From positions 30,878-53,775 of the forward strand of contig NW_014578488.1 in the NCBI RefSeq assembly GCF_000485595.1: a DNA stretch of 22,898 nucleotides, given 5' to 3'. Below, in pieces: positions 19,101-22,898 of the stretch (position 1 is the first letter of the stretch; every line of letters begins with the position of its first letter). The position numbers were made by a program, and so were the translations under genes. The notes beneath the pieces were generated by a model, which searched no databases, was not told where the DNA came from, and saw only the letters and a list, made by a program, of their open reading frames with translations. This DNA is from Priapulus caudatus. Its lineage: Eukaryota > Priapulida > Priapulimorpha > Priapulimorphida > Priapulidae.

Positions 19101-20181
19101 ATTGATCAGCTGTCCTACCTTGTTCATATAAAACAAACCGCATGTCCCTACGATGTCCCTACGCTGAGATAATAAGCTGTGAAAATCTGGTATTTTCGCC
19201 GAACACCGACTAGACATTAGTCAGTACTGCGACCCACTCTCGAAAGTGTGGCCAGTGTGTTGCTTCCGGTCGCCGCTGTGTAGCGCTGACTCGATACGTT
19301 ATTACTACAGCGTTACTACATCCAGCGTAAGGGGCGGGTCATCAACATGGCGATAAATAACAAGACGTTTTTGTGGAGTAATGGCTGCGTCAATGACTGG
19401 AAATGCAAGAAAAGATAGTAGAAGAAAAATAAATTTCATTGTCAATGAATGACGGAAACACACGAGGTTTCCCGAAGCTATCGCCAGAACGCGAGTCGGT
19501 CGCAGTGCTGACTAATGTCATTGTCTAGTCAGTGTTCGGCGAAAATACCAGATTTTCACCGCTCATTATCTCAGCGTAGGGGCATCGTAATGTACTTTCA
19601 CAGCTCTGTATCAATATTTTCGTAGTTACGCAGGGGTTGAAATTAGAGTTTTATTATGGTATCCACGTATTACATATTAAATCGAATCGGATCGAATCGG
19701 ATCCAAATATCGAAAAAAAAAAATCAATAATCGAATCAAAATAATTTGATACCAATGACAGCCCTACTATTAACTCACCGCAGCTGTGATCAGCACACTT
19801 GACCTGCCATTTGCGATCACCTCTATGAAAGAGTATCGCAGCGCCATTAGAGGCATGTTCACTTGTGGCAGAAATGCTTCAAGCTTGTTTGTGTAAGCTC
19901 CACTTGCTGAAAATATACAACACGTTCTACCAACCCATCTTGTTAGAATGGCATTATCTCAAACAAAAATGCTTAAGTATGCGTGTGATGCTTCAGCAGT
20001 ACCTTTCTTGACCTAAATGAGGCAAACAAGCTAAATGCCAGTCAGTTTTGGATACTTACCGTGACGGAATTGCCTTTTCCGTGACTGTATGTCGCCATAT
20101 ATCTGCCGAAGACCTCCAGTGACTAAAGCACTCATGTGGAAGAGAGGTGGGTCCAACTTCAGCCATTGTTGACCTAAACTC
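6956..20181 (-). CDS. CMGC (DYRK/HIPK-like) protein kinase, ten exons, 5' end missing
   Basis: The gene was assembled by eye from ten minus-strand exons: 20181-20060, 19906-19779, 16066-15926, 14438-14343, 9745-9631, 9349-9228, 9041-8919, 8148-8049, 7533-7441 and 7128-6956. All introns are GT-AG, all phases match, and the frame stays open for 403 residues to TAA. Visible kinase landmarks by fragment residue: a degenerate glycine loop (about 70-80), VAVK Lys95, alpha-C Glu108, hinge 141-146, catalytic HADLKPDN 188-195, DFG 211-213, YRAPE 237-241, alpha-F IDMYSLG from 252, a CMGC-like insert about 283-340, and DPRERLTP 345-352. The activation segment and the VPFGSEIDMYSLG stretch resemble DYRK/HIPK kinases, but the paralogue is unknown to me. 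Expected role: cytosolic or nuclear Ser/Thr phosphorylation. Oddities: HAD replaces HRD, DFD (229-231) sits where DYRKs have YxY, and two of the three loop glycines are lost. Upstream exons and the start codon were not found in the window. Kinase identity is firm; the subfamily is moderate. Confidence 0.88.
7175..7234 (+). repeat. CA/CGCA microsatellite
   Basis: ACACACACGCACGCACGCAC-type simple sequence in the last kinase intron neighbourhood, downstream of exon i. Confidence 0.85.
7441..7533 (-). CDS. Kinase exon i (alpha-H)
   Basis: The acceptor is CCTTATTTTCAG and the donor GTGAGT. The exon completes Ile316, encodes residues 317-346 and ends in phase 1. FATFIEGMLAYDP is the alpha-H segment that precedes the conserved R of the C-lobe. 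Confidence 0.88.
8049..8148 (-). CDS. Kinase exon h (CMGC insert)
   Basis: The acceptor is ATGTGTGTTTTCAG and the donor GTAAGA. The exon starts in phase 0 and ends in phase 1, encoding residues 283-315. TVELLGAFP continues the preceding AILSE in the way CMGC kinases read through the region after alpha-G. The rest of the exon is not conserved enough to assign. Confidence 0.85.
8341..8440 (+). repeat. CA/CGCA microsatellite, left part
   Basis: Simple sequence (ACACATACGCACACATACAC then CACGCACG units) lies directly against the left end of the hAT-like MITE. The same type resumes at the MITE's other end. Confidence 0.88.
8441..8733. mobile_element. hAT-like MITE (293 bp) inside a microsatellite
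   Basis: The left end is CAGGGTGCGAAATTAACGGG and the right end, reverse complemented, is CAGGGCATGAAATTAACTTT. The shared CAGGG..(T/A)GAAATTAAC start is typical of hAT-type terminal inverted repeats. Inside, GGAGTC/GACTCC words recur near both ends (for example GGACTCCCTGATTTG and GGACTCCCTCTTTTTG). The 8-bp target duplication cannot be read because both flanks are CA/CGCA repeat. There is no coding capacity. Confidence 0.75.
8734..8790 (+). repeat. CGCA/CA microsatellite, right part
   Basis: CACGCACGCACGCACGCAC followed by CACACA runs directly from the right end of the MITE, continuing the interrupted array. Confidence 0.88.
8919..9041 (-). CDS. Kinase exon g (alpha-F)
   Basis: The acceptor ends CGGTGCAG and the donor is GTACGT. 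The exon is 123 nt, phase 0 at both ends, and encodes residues 242-282. VPFGSEIDMYSLGCVLAELY is the P+1 loop and alpha-F helix with Asp253. KPLFFGKNKEAILSE begins the CMGC-type C-lobe. Confidence 0.95.
9228..9349 (-). CDS. Kinase exon f (DFG to APE)
   Basis: The acceptor is CACTTACGTAG and the donor GTACGT. The exon completes Glu201 and encodes residues 202-241. It holds the entire activation segment, from VKVIDFG (211-213) to PLYRAPE (239-241). A nearer-looking acceptor ending at 9376 was rejected because it brings an in-frame TAA. DFD at 229-231 lines up with the YxY tyrosines of DYRK kinases. Confidence 0.95.
9631..9745 (-). CDS. Kinase exon e (catalytic loop)
   Basis: The acceptor is CGCACACGTTGCAG and the donor GTGTGT. 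The exon starts in phase 0 and ends in phase 1, encoding residues 163-200. It carries helix alpha-E and the catalytic loop AHADLKPDNILL, with catalytic Asp190, Lys192 and Asn195. Ala189 replaces the Arg of HRD, which makes this a non-RD kinase. Confidence 0.95.
10099..10381 (+). pseudogene. Possible transposon ORF fragment (FEPEW motif)
   Basis: A short frame from ATG 10099 (MGELRVYVSSVSSESDSRPP) stops at 10177. A second frame, 10181-10381, contains RYSFEPEWKDQEERVADG. An FEPE motif after an acidic serine-rich start recalls proteins found in invertebrate repetitive DNA, including ones annotated as P2X7-like, but this is from memory and weak. It lies just inside the left TIR of the TTAA element. 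Confidence 0.22.
10394..10720 (+). repeat. GGCTATAACT simple repeat and AACCCAACACAG repeats
   Basis: GGCTATAA(C/T)TGGCTATAATG units occur in two clusters (about 10395-10440 and 10530-10570), each followed by GTAACCCAACACAGAATAG. More AACCCAAC words lead to a hairpin, CTAACCCAACCCTGTGTTGG, near 10680. It is a degenerate complex tandem repeat. Confidence 0.7.
10721..11718. other. AT-rich interior of the TTAA element; no gene seen
   Basis: The composition is AT-rich and frames are short on both strands. Nothing here matches a family that I know. Confidence 0.4.
11719..11979 (-). pseudogene. Zinc-ribbon ORF, transposase remnant
   Basis: The frame encodes an acidic start (MDEMDDEM) and then a zinc ribbon: RCPVCGAPV, a strand with KGMVLTCTV, then C-S-T-GH and VWNSQ. 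CPxC..C..GH..WxSQ is a pattern I associate with the region before the catalytic domain of Kolobok/THAP-type transposases in invertebrate genomes. That is recall, not a search. The frame ends at TAA soon after WNSQ, so the catalytic part is missing. The upstream boundary may be the acceptor CCACCTTCTTCAG at about 11980, because the frame is closed by TAA just above it. Confidence 0.45.
12226..12506 (+). mobile_element. Two adjacent hAT-like MITE ends, truncated by the gap
   Basis: CAGGGGTGTATCCAGGATTT at 12226 and CAGGGGCGTGTACAGGATTT at about 12329 are related terminal sequences, each followed by a G-rich tract. The second runs through several poly-G/poly-C tracts to GGACCCCCCTGTACAC, probably near the opposite end (the expected inverse of GTGTACAG), where N begins. 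CAGGGGCGTANCCAGGATTT-type ends are common among hAT MITEs. Confidence 0.55.
12507..12662. other. Assembly gap (156 N)
   Basis: Undetermined bases. The sequence just right of it (GTTGATAGCATATATATATA) nearly repeats the sequence at 12140-12162 (GGTTGATATAGCATATATAT), so the gap may hide a repeat or join two copies wrongly. Confidence 0.99.
13005..13060 (+). promoter_or_regulatory. Candidate TATA-box core promoter
   Basis: CATATAAAAG (about 13020-13029) is a good TATA box. Upstream GCGTCACGTGAAG (about 12980) contains an E-box/CRE-like CACGTG and an overlapping GTCACG. About 25-30 bp downstream is TTTCAGGAGG, a possible start site. It would drive a transcript on the plus strand, opposite to the kinase, perhaps from the TTAA element. 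No coding exon was found after it. Confidence 0.28.
13228..13313 (+). repeat. TG/CGTG microsatellite
   Basis: GTGTGTGTGCGTGTGTGTGT followed by CGTGCGTG units; simple sequence inside the TTAA element. Confidence 0.9.
14343..14438 (-). CDS. Kinase exon d (beta4-beta5 and hinge)
   Basis: The acceptor is TTATCTTTTTAG and the donor GTACTC (weak beyond GT). The exon is 96 nt, phase 0 at both ends, and encodes residues 131-162. NTFIFDDHFCIVFELL matches the strand beta4, beta5 and hinge pattern of DYRK/HIPK kinases. Confidence 0.85.
14639..15347. mobile_element. TTAA-flanked MITE with duplicated left end
   Basis: TTAA then AGGGACAGTAGCCTCTAGG at 14639, and the inverse (AACTCTCCCTTTAA) ending at 15347, form short imperfect TIRs. 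The left end is present twice: the first 99 bp (14639-14737) are repeated from 14738 with only a few changes. Size without the duplication is about 610 bp. There is no ORF of note. It lies in the intron between kinase exons c and d. Confidence 0.65.
15590..15860 (+). repeat. CTACC/TACCTA-rich degenerate simple sequence
   Basis: Repeated CTACCTACC, CTGCCTGCC, CTACGCACCTAC and CATCTATCCACC words make up a cryptically simple pyrimidine-rich tract just 3' of exon c on the minus strand. Confidence 0.6.
15926..16066 (-). CDS. Kinase exon c (VAVK and alpha-C)
   Basis: The acceptor is CTTAACTATGCAG and the donor GTAAGT. The exon is phase 0 at both ends and encodes residues 84-130. It carries RVAVKVL with the ATP-anchoring Lys95 and alpha-C helix QEVHCLQAL with Glu108. 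It is markedly more GC-rich than the surrounding intron. Confidence 0.87.
16610..16617 (+). repeat. Target-site duplication CTATTAAC, left
   Basis: Matches 19767-19774 exactly. Confidence 0.87.
17348..17616. mobile_element. Small TA-ended MITE, 269 bp
   Basis: The left end is TACTGTATTTACTCGTGTAT and the right end, inverted, is TACCGTATTTACTTGTGTAT (18 of 20 identical). The interior has two head-to-tail copies of about 77 bp (AAAAGTTGGTACAAACATTG and on), each ending TCGTCTATAAGT(T/C)GCACC. It is nested within the CAG-ended element. The superfamily is not certain. Confidence 0.6.
17725..17768 (+). repeat. 16-bp perfect hairpin
   Basis: ATCAGGAGTGTATAAT at 17725-17740 is followed, after 12 bases, by its exact inverse at 17753-17768. 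Confidence 0.88.
17748..18093 (+). repeat. 173-bp direct duplication of an element end
   Basis: The last 173 bp of the CAG-ended element, from ATTATACACTCCTGATAA to GTCGAGGCCTG, occurs twice in tandem (ending at 17920 and at 18093) with few differences. Each copy carries the terminal CAGGCCTCGAC and two GGACAAGTAAAA motifs. Confidence 0.9.
19150..19589. mobile_element. Foldback element with 90-bp arms
   Basis: Arms 19150-19239 and 19493-19589 are imperfect inverted repeats containing GAAAATCTGGTATTTTCGCC and GACTAGACA..CATTAGTCAG. The loop is about 250 bp. It is nested in the hAT-type element and its own target duplication is not clear. Confidence 0.65.
19767..19774 (+). repeat. Target-site duplication CTATTAAC, right, overlapping splice donor
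   Basis: Matches 16610-16617 exactly. On the minus strand it is bases +5 to +12 of the intron that follows kinase exon b (GTGA then GTTAATAG), so it provides part of the donor context. Confidence 0.87.
19779..19906 (-). CDS. Kinase exon b (glycine-loop region)
   Basis: The acceptor is TGTTGTATATTTTCAG and the donor GTGAGT. Two bases complete Ala41, followed by residues 42-83. The segment RYSFIEVIANGRSSVL occupies the place of kinase strands beta1-beta2. Only the second glycine of GxGxxG is present. Only the first four intron bases separate the exon from the 8-bp target duplication of the hAT-type insertion at 16618-19766. Confidence 0.78.
20060..20181 (-). CDS. Kinase exon a (first one visible)
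   Basis: The acceptor is TTTACAAATGTTTAG and the donor GTAAGT. The exon begins with the last base of a split codon, encodes fragment residues 1-40 (starting SLGQQWLKLDPP) and ends in phase 1. The peptide precedes the kinase domain and I recognise no family in it. It counts as coding because the frame is open, the splice sites are good and the phase fits the next exon. It is not the first exon, since it opens in mid-codon. Confidence 0.68.
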
Positions 20182-20422
20182 CTAAACATTTGTAAAAGCG
20201 TGTAAAACCATGGGGATTATGTATTGGTATGTAAGCAGCGTAGTGCCGAGAGTCAGCATTCGCGCAGACGTTAGGCTTTTCTTTTGCAGTGAGGAGTTGT
20301 TTATCGCAGATAGAAGAGTTATTAGTGGTGCAATAAGATTTATTACACATTATTTTTATTTTTACTGATTTGTTGGAACTGCCAACTGGTGGTTTCGTAA
20401 CGCGATCCGATCGTAGGAAGGT
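20182..20422. other. Kinase intron or 5' flank; no exon recognised
   Basis: No kinase-like exon was found 5' of exon a before the transposon DNA starts. The remaining upstream exons must be farther away or too short to recognise. Confidence 0.4.
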
Positions 20423-20445
20423 AGGGGTGACTATTGGGGTAAATT

Positions 20446-20542
20446 TTACTATTGCAATAGTATTGCGATAGTTAAAATACTATTGCAATAGTATTGCGAT
20501 AGTATTGCGATAGTTGTAGGACTATTGCAATAGTATTGTGTA
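20446..20542 (+). repeat. Subterminal CTATTGCAATAG / TATTGCGATAGT repeats
   Basis: ACTATTGCAATAGT, a perfect palindrome, occurs three times. TATTGCGATAGT follows the first two in alternation. This dense short-motif pattern next to a hAT end suits transposase subterminal binding sites. Confidence 0.7.
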
Positions 20543-20638
20543 AATATGTAAATACATATTAATTTAAAAAATATTCTGTTTCGCATGGAATACACAAGTT
20601 TTGTGTATTTATTTTATTAGCATGCATTTTTTCTTTAT

Positions 20639-20880
20639 TATCATGACATATCGAACACACTGCACTACAGCAAACTTTAATATCATGACATATCCAACAC
20701 ACTGCACTACGGCAAACTTTTATATCATGACATATCCAACACACAGCACTACGGCAAACTTTAATATCCTGACATATCCAACACACTGCACTACGGCAAA
20801 CTTTAATATCATGACATATCCCACACACTGCACTACGGCAAACTTTTATATCATGACATATATCCAACACACTGCACTAC
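20639..20880 (+). repeat. 42-bp minisatellite, about six units
   Basis: The unit is ATCATGACATATCCAACACA then CTGCACTACGGCAAACTTTA and AT. Units are nearly identical, and the last is partial with a TA insertion. Since 42 is divisible by three, long frames appear on both strands (a CHDIKVCRSAVCWI repeat on the minus), but no gene context supports them. There are no spacers, so it is not CRISPR. Confidence 0.93.
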
Positions 20881-20970
20881 TTTTAAACTCCTTAGAAGTC
20901 CAGTAACCAATGTCTTTACCGAAGGACACAAACGAGTCTGTCTACGTCCATACAACACACGGCAGAGACT

Positions 20971-22021
20971 TTATGTTTGCCAATTTTTCTTCAGAAAGAT
21001 CAGTTCATCAACATATTGGCCCTGTAGGGCTGATCGCTGGGCCGTTACGATATCTCCTGCCGTGCTAAATACTCTGATGGCACAGAAGTCGCTGGAATTC
21101 CCAAGTACTTTTTAGCAAGACAAGCTAGGATTGGATACCTAGAGCTGTGTTCTCGCCACCACAACAAAGGATTATCAGACACTGTAATTGTTAGTAGTGC
21201 AGACTTGTAGCGTGTCACTTCCTCTTCGGTCATTTCCATGGTAGTTTTGGCTTCCTTACCTCTGACATGGTAAACATCACCAAACAGGTTTGAAAGGGCA
21301 GTGGGTTTAGGCTGCTTTGTAGCACCTACATTCTCATCAGCCTGTGCATCCATTTTGATCTTCTTGTAGTCTGGCTCAAGATTAGACTCGTGATCAGCAG
21401 GCAGGGTGGGCTCAGGGGCTGCAACATATTCAGTGGACTGGGCTTGATCAGTAACCTGGCCAGACTGAGCATCAAACCATTCAGCAGCATGCAAGATCAG
21501 TGACTGAAACGCCTAGACTCTTTCAGCGTCTGACAAAAACGGGACGGACTTAAATCGTGGATCCGGTCAAGTGGCAATGAGTAGTTCCTTTTTCACTCCA
21601 TGATATCGCTTAGAAAGATCCGTGGACACTGCAGCCTTTATGTTCCTTGTGAAGCCGGAGTCGCCTTCACGTGCCACCATCACATGACTCAACAGCTGGT
21701 TCTCCAGCCATCTGTGGTTAGAGCTACACTTGTTGCAGAGCTCAAGTCTTTCATCACCACATCTTTCACTGTTGCGTACAATGAAATACAATACGTCAAT
21801 ATATTGACGTATCAGAAAAGTACTGCCTCGATGGAATGATATATCTGGGCTCCAGCACTGCCAGTAGATTTTTAAATCCAGAATTCTGCACTACGCTGAA
21901 TGGACGCAAATCCTTCACAATAAATCTGTCAACGGCATTCGTTATTGCTGTGGCTCTAAGCGACCGACGTGGTAATTTGGTTAACATAGTGCCAATAGTC
22001 GTTTGAGTCGGCGATCGTAAC
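20971..22021 (-). pseudogene. hAT transposase pseudogene (internally deleted, frameshifted)
   Basis: Visible minus-strand pieces in order: TQTTIG and FIVKDLRPFSVV...GF (21987-21810, N-terminal hAT region); VALTTDGW (about 21710-21780, with the first catalytic Asp); then directly SGFTRNIKAAVSTDLSKRYH and LLIAT.PDPRFKS; then the C-terminal dimerisation region EVTRYKS...PLLWWREHSSRYPILA and KKYLGIPATSVPSE (21494-21090). After PSE the frame shifts and VFSTAGDIV...FLKKNWQT continues to TAA at 20973-20971. In-frame stops interrupt near PDPRFK (TGA) and 21516 (TAG). A large central part of the catalytic domain is missing between the DGW motif and DLSKRY. No BED finger is seen. Confidence 0.82.
21791..21812. 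repeat. 22-bp perfect palindrome
   Basis: ATACGTCAATA and its exact inverse meet without a spacer. It interrupts the transposase remnant just after the conserved DTSI residues and brings an in-frame TGA. Confidence 0.88.
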
Positions 22022-22359
22022 TGTTATGTCTCCGTCGTAAGAACAATAACATTCATTGTATAGGTTTAATGCTGGTTTAATAACTCAAACAACAGGTTAC
22101 AACTTAAACACGCGAGTTCGGTAGGTATTCACGACCAACGACGCAAGGTTCGTGACGTAACGCTCTTTGATGCTGGCGATCTGTTGCTAGCAGCGGCGAG
22201 CTAACGGAAGTAGAGCGTTTGTGGCAGCTTCAGCAGCCTCCGCCTGGCTCTGTGATGCCGTGTTTTAAGATTGTAATCCACTGTTGTATTGAGTAAATTA
22301 AACCAGACATTAATATCCTATACAATTGTTATTGCTTGCTTACGACGGAGAACAAAACA
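22022..22359 (+). mobile_element. LTR of a retrotransposon inserted in the hAT copy
   Basis: The segment begins TGTTATGTCTCCGTCGTAAG and ends TTACGACGGAGAACAAAACA, giving TG...CA borders and a long imperfect terminal inversion sharing CTCCGTCGTAAG. A tRNA-Leu-type PBS follows 2 bp after its end. This marks a 5' LTR of a plus-strand Ty3/gypsy-like element (family by inference only). It interrupts the hAT transposase frame. The predicted target duplication is the bases before 22022 (GTAAC), which should recur after the 3' LTR outside the window. Confidence 0.65.
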
Positions 22360-22361
22360 AT

Positions 22362-22379
22362 TGGTGTCAGAATTGGGAT
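22362..22379 (+). promoter_or_regulatory. Primer-binding site, tRNA-Leu type
   Basis: TGGTGTCAGAATTGGGAT resembles the complement of the 3' end of animal tRNA-Leu (TGGTGTCAGAAGTGGGAT from memory), with one difference. Its position 2 bp after the LTR is canonical. Confidence 0.65.
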
Positions 22380-22898
22380 CCAACTGCACTTAACTCTTCA
22401 CTCAGGCATGATCAAAACCGGGTGCAGAAGCTCTGTGCTTTAGAGAACCGCCAATGCAACAGTAGCGGCAGGCAGCCAGCAGCAAAGCAGGCAGCTCAGT
22501 ACGGCAGCGAGGTCGTGCTGCAGCACAGCAGATCGGACCAGACTGTTCGACACTGATGCCAGACATGAGGTTGCGGTTTCAGGACACCTGCACGACCAGC
22601 AGTGGCGACTGATGTCTAACGCCAGTCCATACCGAAATTGAGGCGTTCGAGAAAACGAAAGTAAATAAGTGGAGAAGGTAATTTGGAACGTTTCGACCAG
22701 CATGTCACCTGTACGGGCGTGAGTAACGGACGAGGGCGCAGAAGGCGTGCATGCCTGATTTCTCGTGGGGTAGGACGCTCAACCGTACGAGTTAGCTGAG
22801 GAACTTGTTGGGGGTGAAGAACCTCTAACCCGTCTCTGAAGGTCGTTTGCAACATCTACTGATAAGAACAACTGTGTCCCATCCACTTTGTAGATCTA
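22380..22898 (+). mobile_element. Start of the retrotransposon internal region
   Basis: Leader-like sequence without a recognisable gag frame. Open frames on both strands are under 90 codons and match nothing I know. It runs off the window. Confidence 0.4.

Larger units (their letters stand above)
16618..19766. mobile_element. hAT-type non-autonomous element (3.15 kb) with 8-bp TSD
   Basis: The left end is TAGGACTGTCATCGATA and the right end, inverted, is TAGGGCTGTCATTGGTA (14 of 17 bases identical). Both sides are flanked by the perfect direct repeat CTATTAAC (16610-16617 and 19767-19774). An 8-bp duplication with a TAGGG-like end is diagnostic of hAT elements. AT-rich ATCGAT/GATTCGAT words lie just inside both ends. 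No transposase is visible. Much of the interior is later insertions. It sits in the intron between kinase exons b and c. Confidence 0.85.
20423..22021 (-). mobile_element. Decayed hAT (ZBED-type) transposon, 5' part displaced
   Basis: Read on the minus strand, the element carries a broken transposase, a 42-bp array, repeated subterminal palindromes and a likely 3' end at about 20423 (inverse of TAGGGGTGACTATTGG, a hAT-like terminus). Its 5' portion is cut at 22021 by the LTR element and should resume beyond that insertion. Confidence 0.65.

Noticed and set aside
20559-20906. Long open frames on both strands of the 42-bp array
   Set aside because: They arise because the unit length is divisible by three. 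They are open on both strands and belong to a transposon flank.
1-22898. tRNA, rRNA or riboswitch genes
   Set aside because: I saw no cloverleaf with A/B boxes and no rRNA core. The tRNA-like string at 22362 is better explained as a retrotransposon primer-binding site.

Overview
This is a piece of animal nuclear DNA from a draft assembly (there is one run of 156 N). The signs are GT-AG introns, microsatellites, minisatellites, DNA-transposon debris and a metazoan-style protein kinase split into short exons. No bacterial gene organisation is present. The mix of hAT-like, TTAA-flanked Kolobok-like and LTR elements would fit an aquatic invertebrate, but I cannot name the taxon.

Layout. Positions 1-6075 are GC-rich and repeat-dominated: two inverted copies (about 1-480 and 3440-3935) of a unique segment plus a 30-bp minisatellite, a 48-bp array, a 25-bp array with TGAGTCA sites, a 22-base poly-C tract, a CpG-rich block and a 60-bp array (about 3936-5640). 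Unit lengths are strict in some parts and very jittery in others, which suggests that part of this region (about 3200-5385) is poorly polished sequence. Positions 6076-6955 are AT-rich and hold no gene that I can see.

Positions 6956-20181 hold the one clear gene. It lies on the minus strand and is a CMGC-type protein kinase that I reconstructed from ten exons. All nine splice junctions are GT-AG and phase-consistent, giving 403 residues with a whole kinase domain and a stop codon. The 5' exons and start codon lie beyond the part I could read. The kinase has HAD instead of HRD, and DFD where DYRK kinases carry YxY.

The introns are full of transposons. They include a 293-bp hAT-like MITE (8441-8733), a 4.1-kb TTAA-flanked element with TIRs of about 220 bp (9870-13993) carrying a zinc-ribbon ORF remnant, and a 0.7-kb TTAA MITE (14639-15347). 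A 3.15-kb hAT-type element (16618-19766) has a perfect 8-bp target duplication and sits 4 bp inside a splice donor. That element contains a TTAA foldback, which contains a CAG-ended element, which contains a small MITE: four nested layers.

Positions 20182-22898 hold a decayed hAT element (transposase pseudogene on the minus strand, a 42-bp array and subterminal palindromes). It is interrupted at 22022 by an LTR retrotransposon whose 338-bp LTR is followed by a tRNA-Leu-type primer-binding site.
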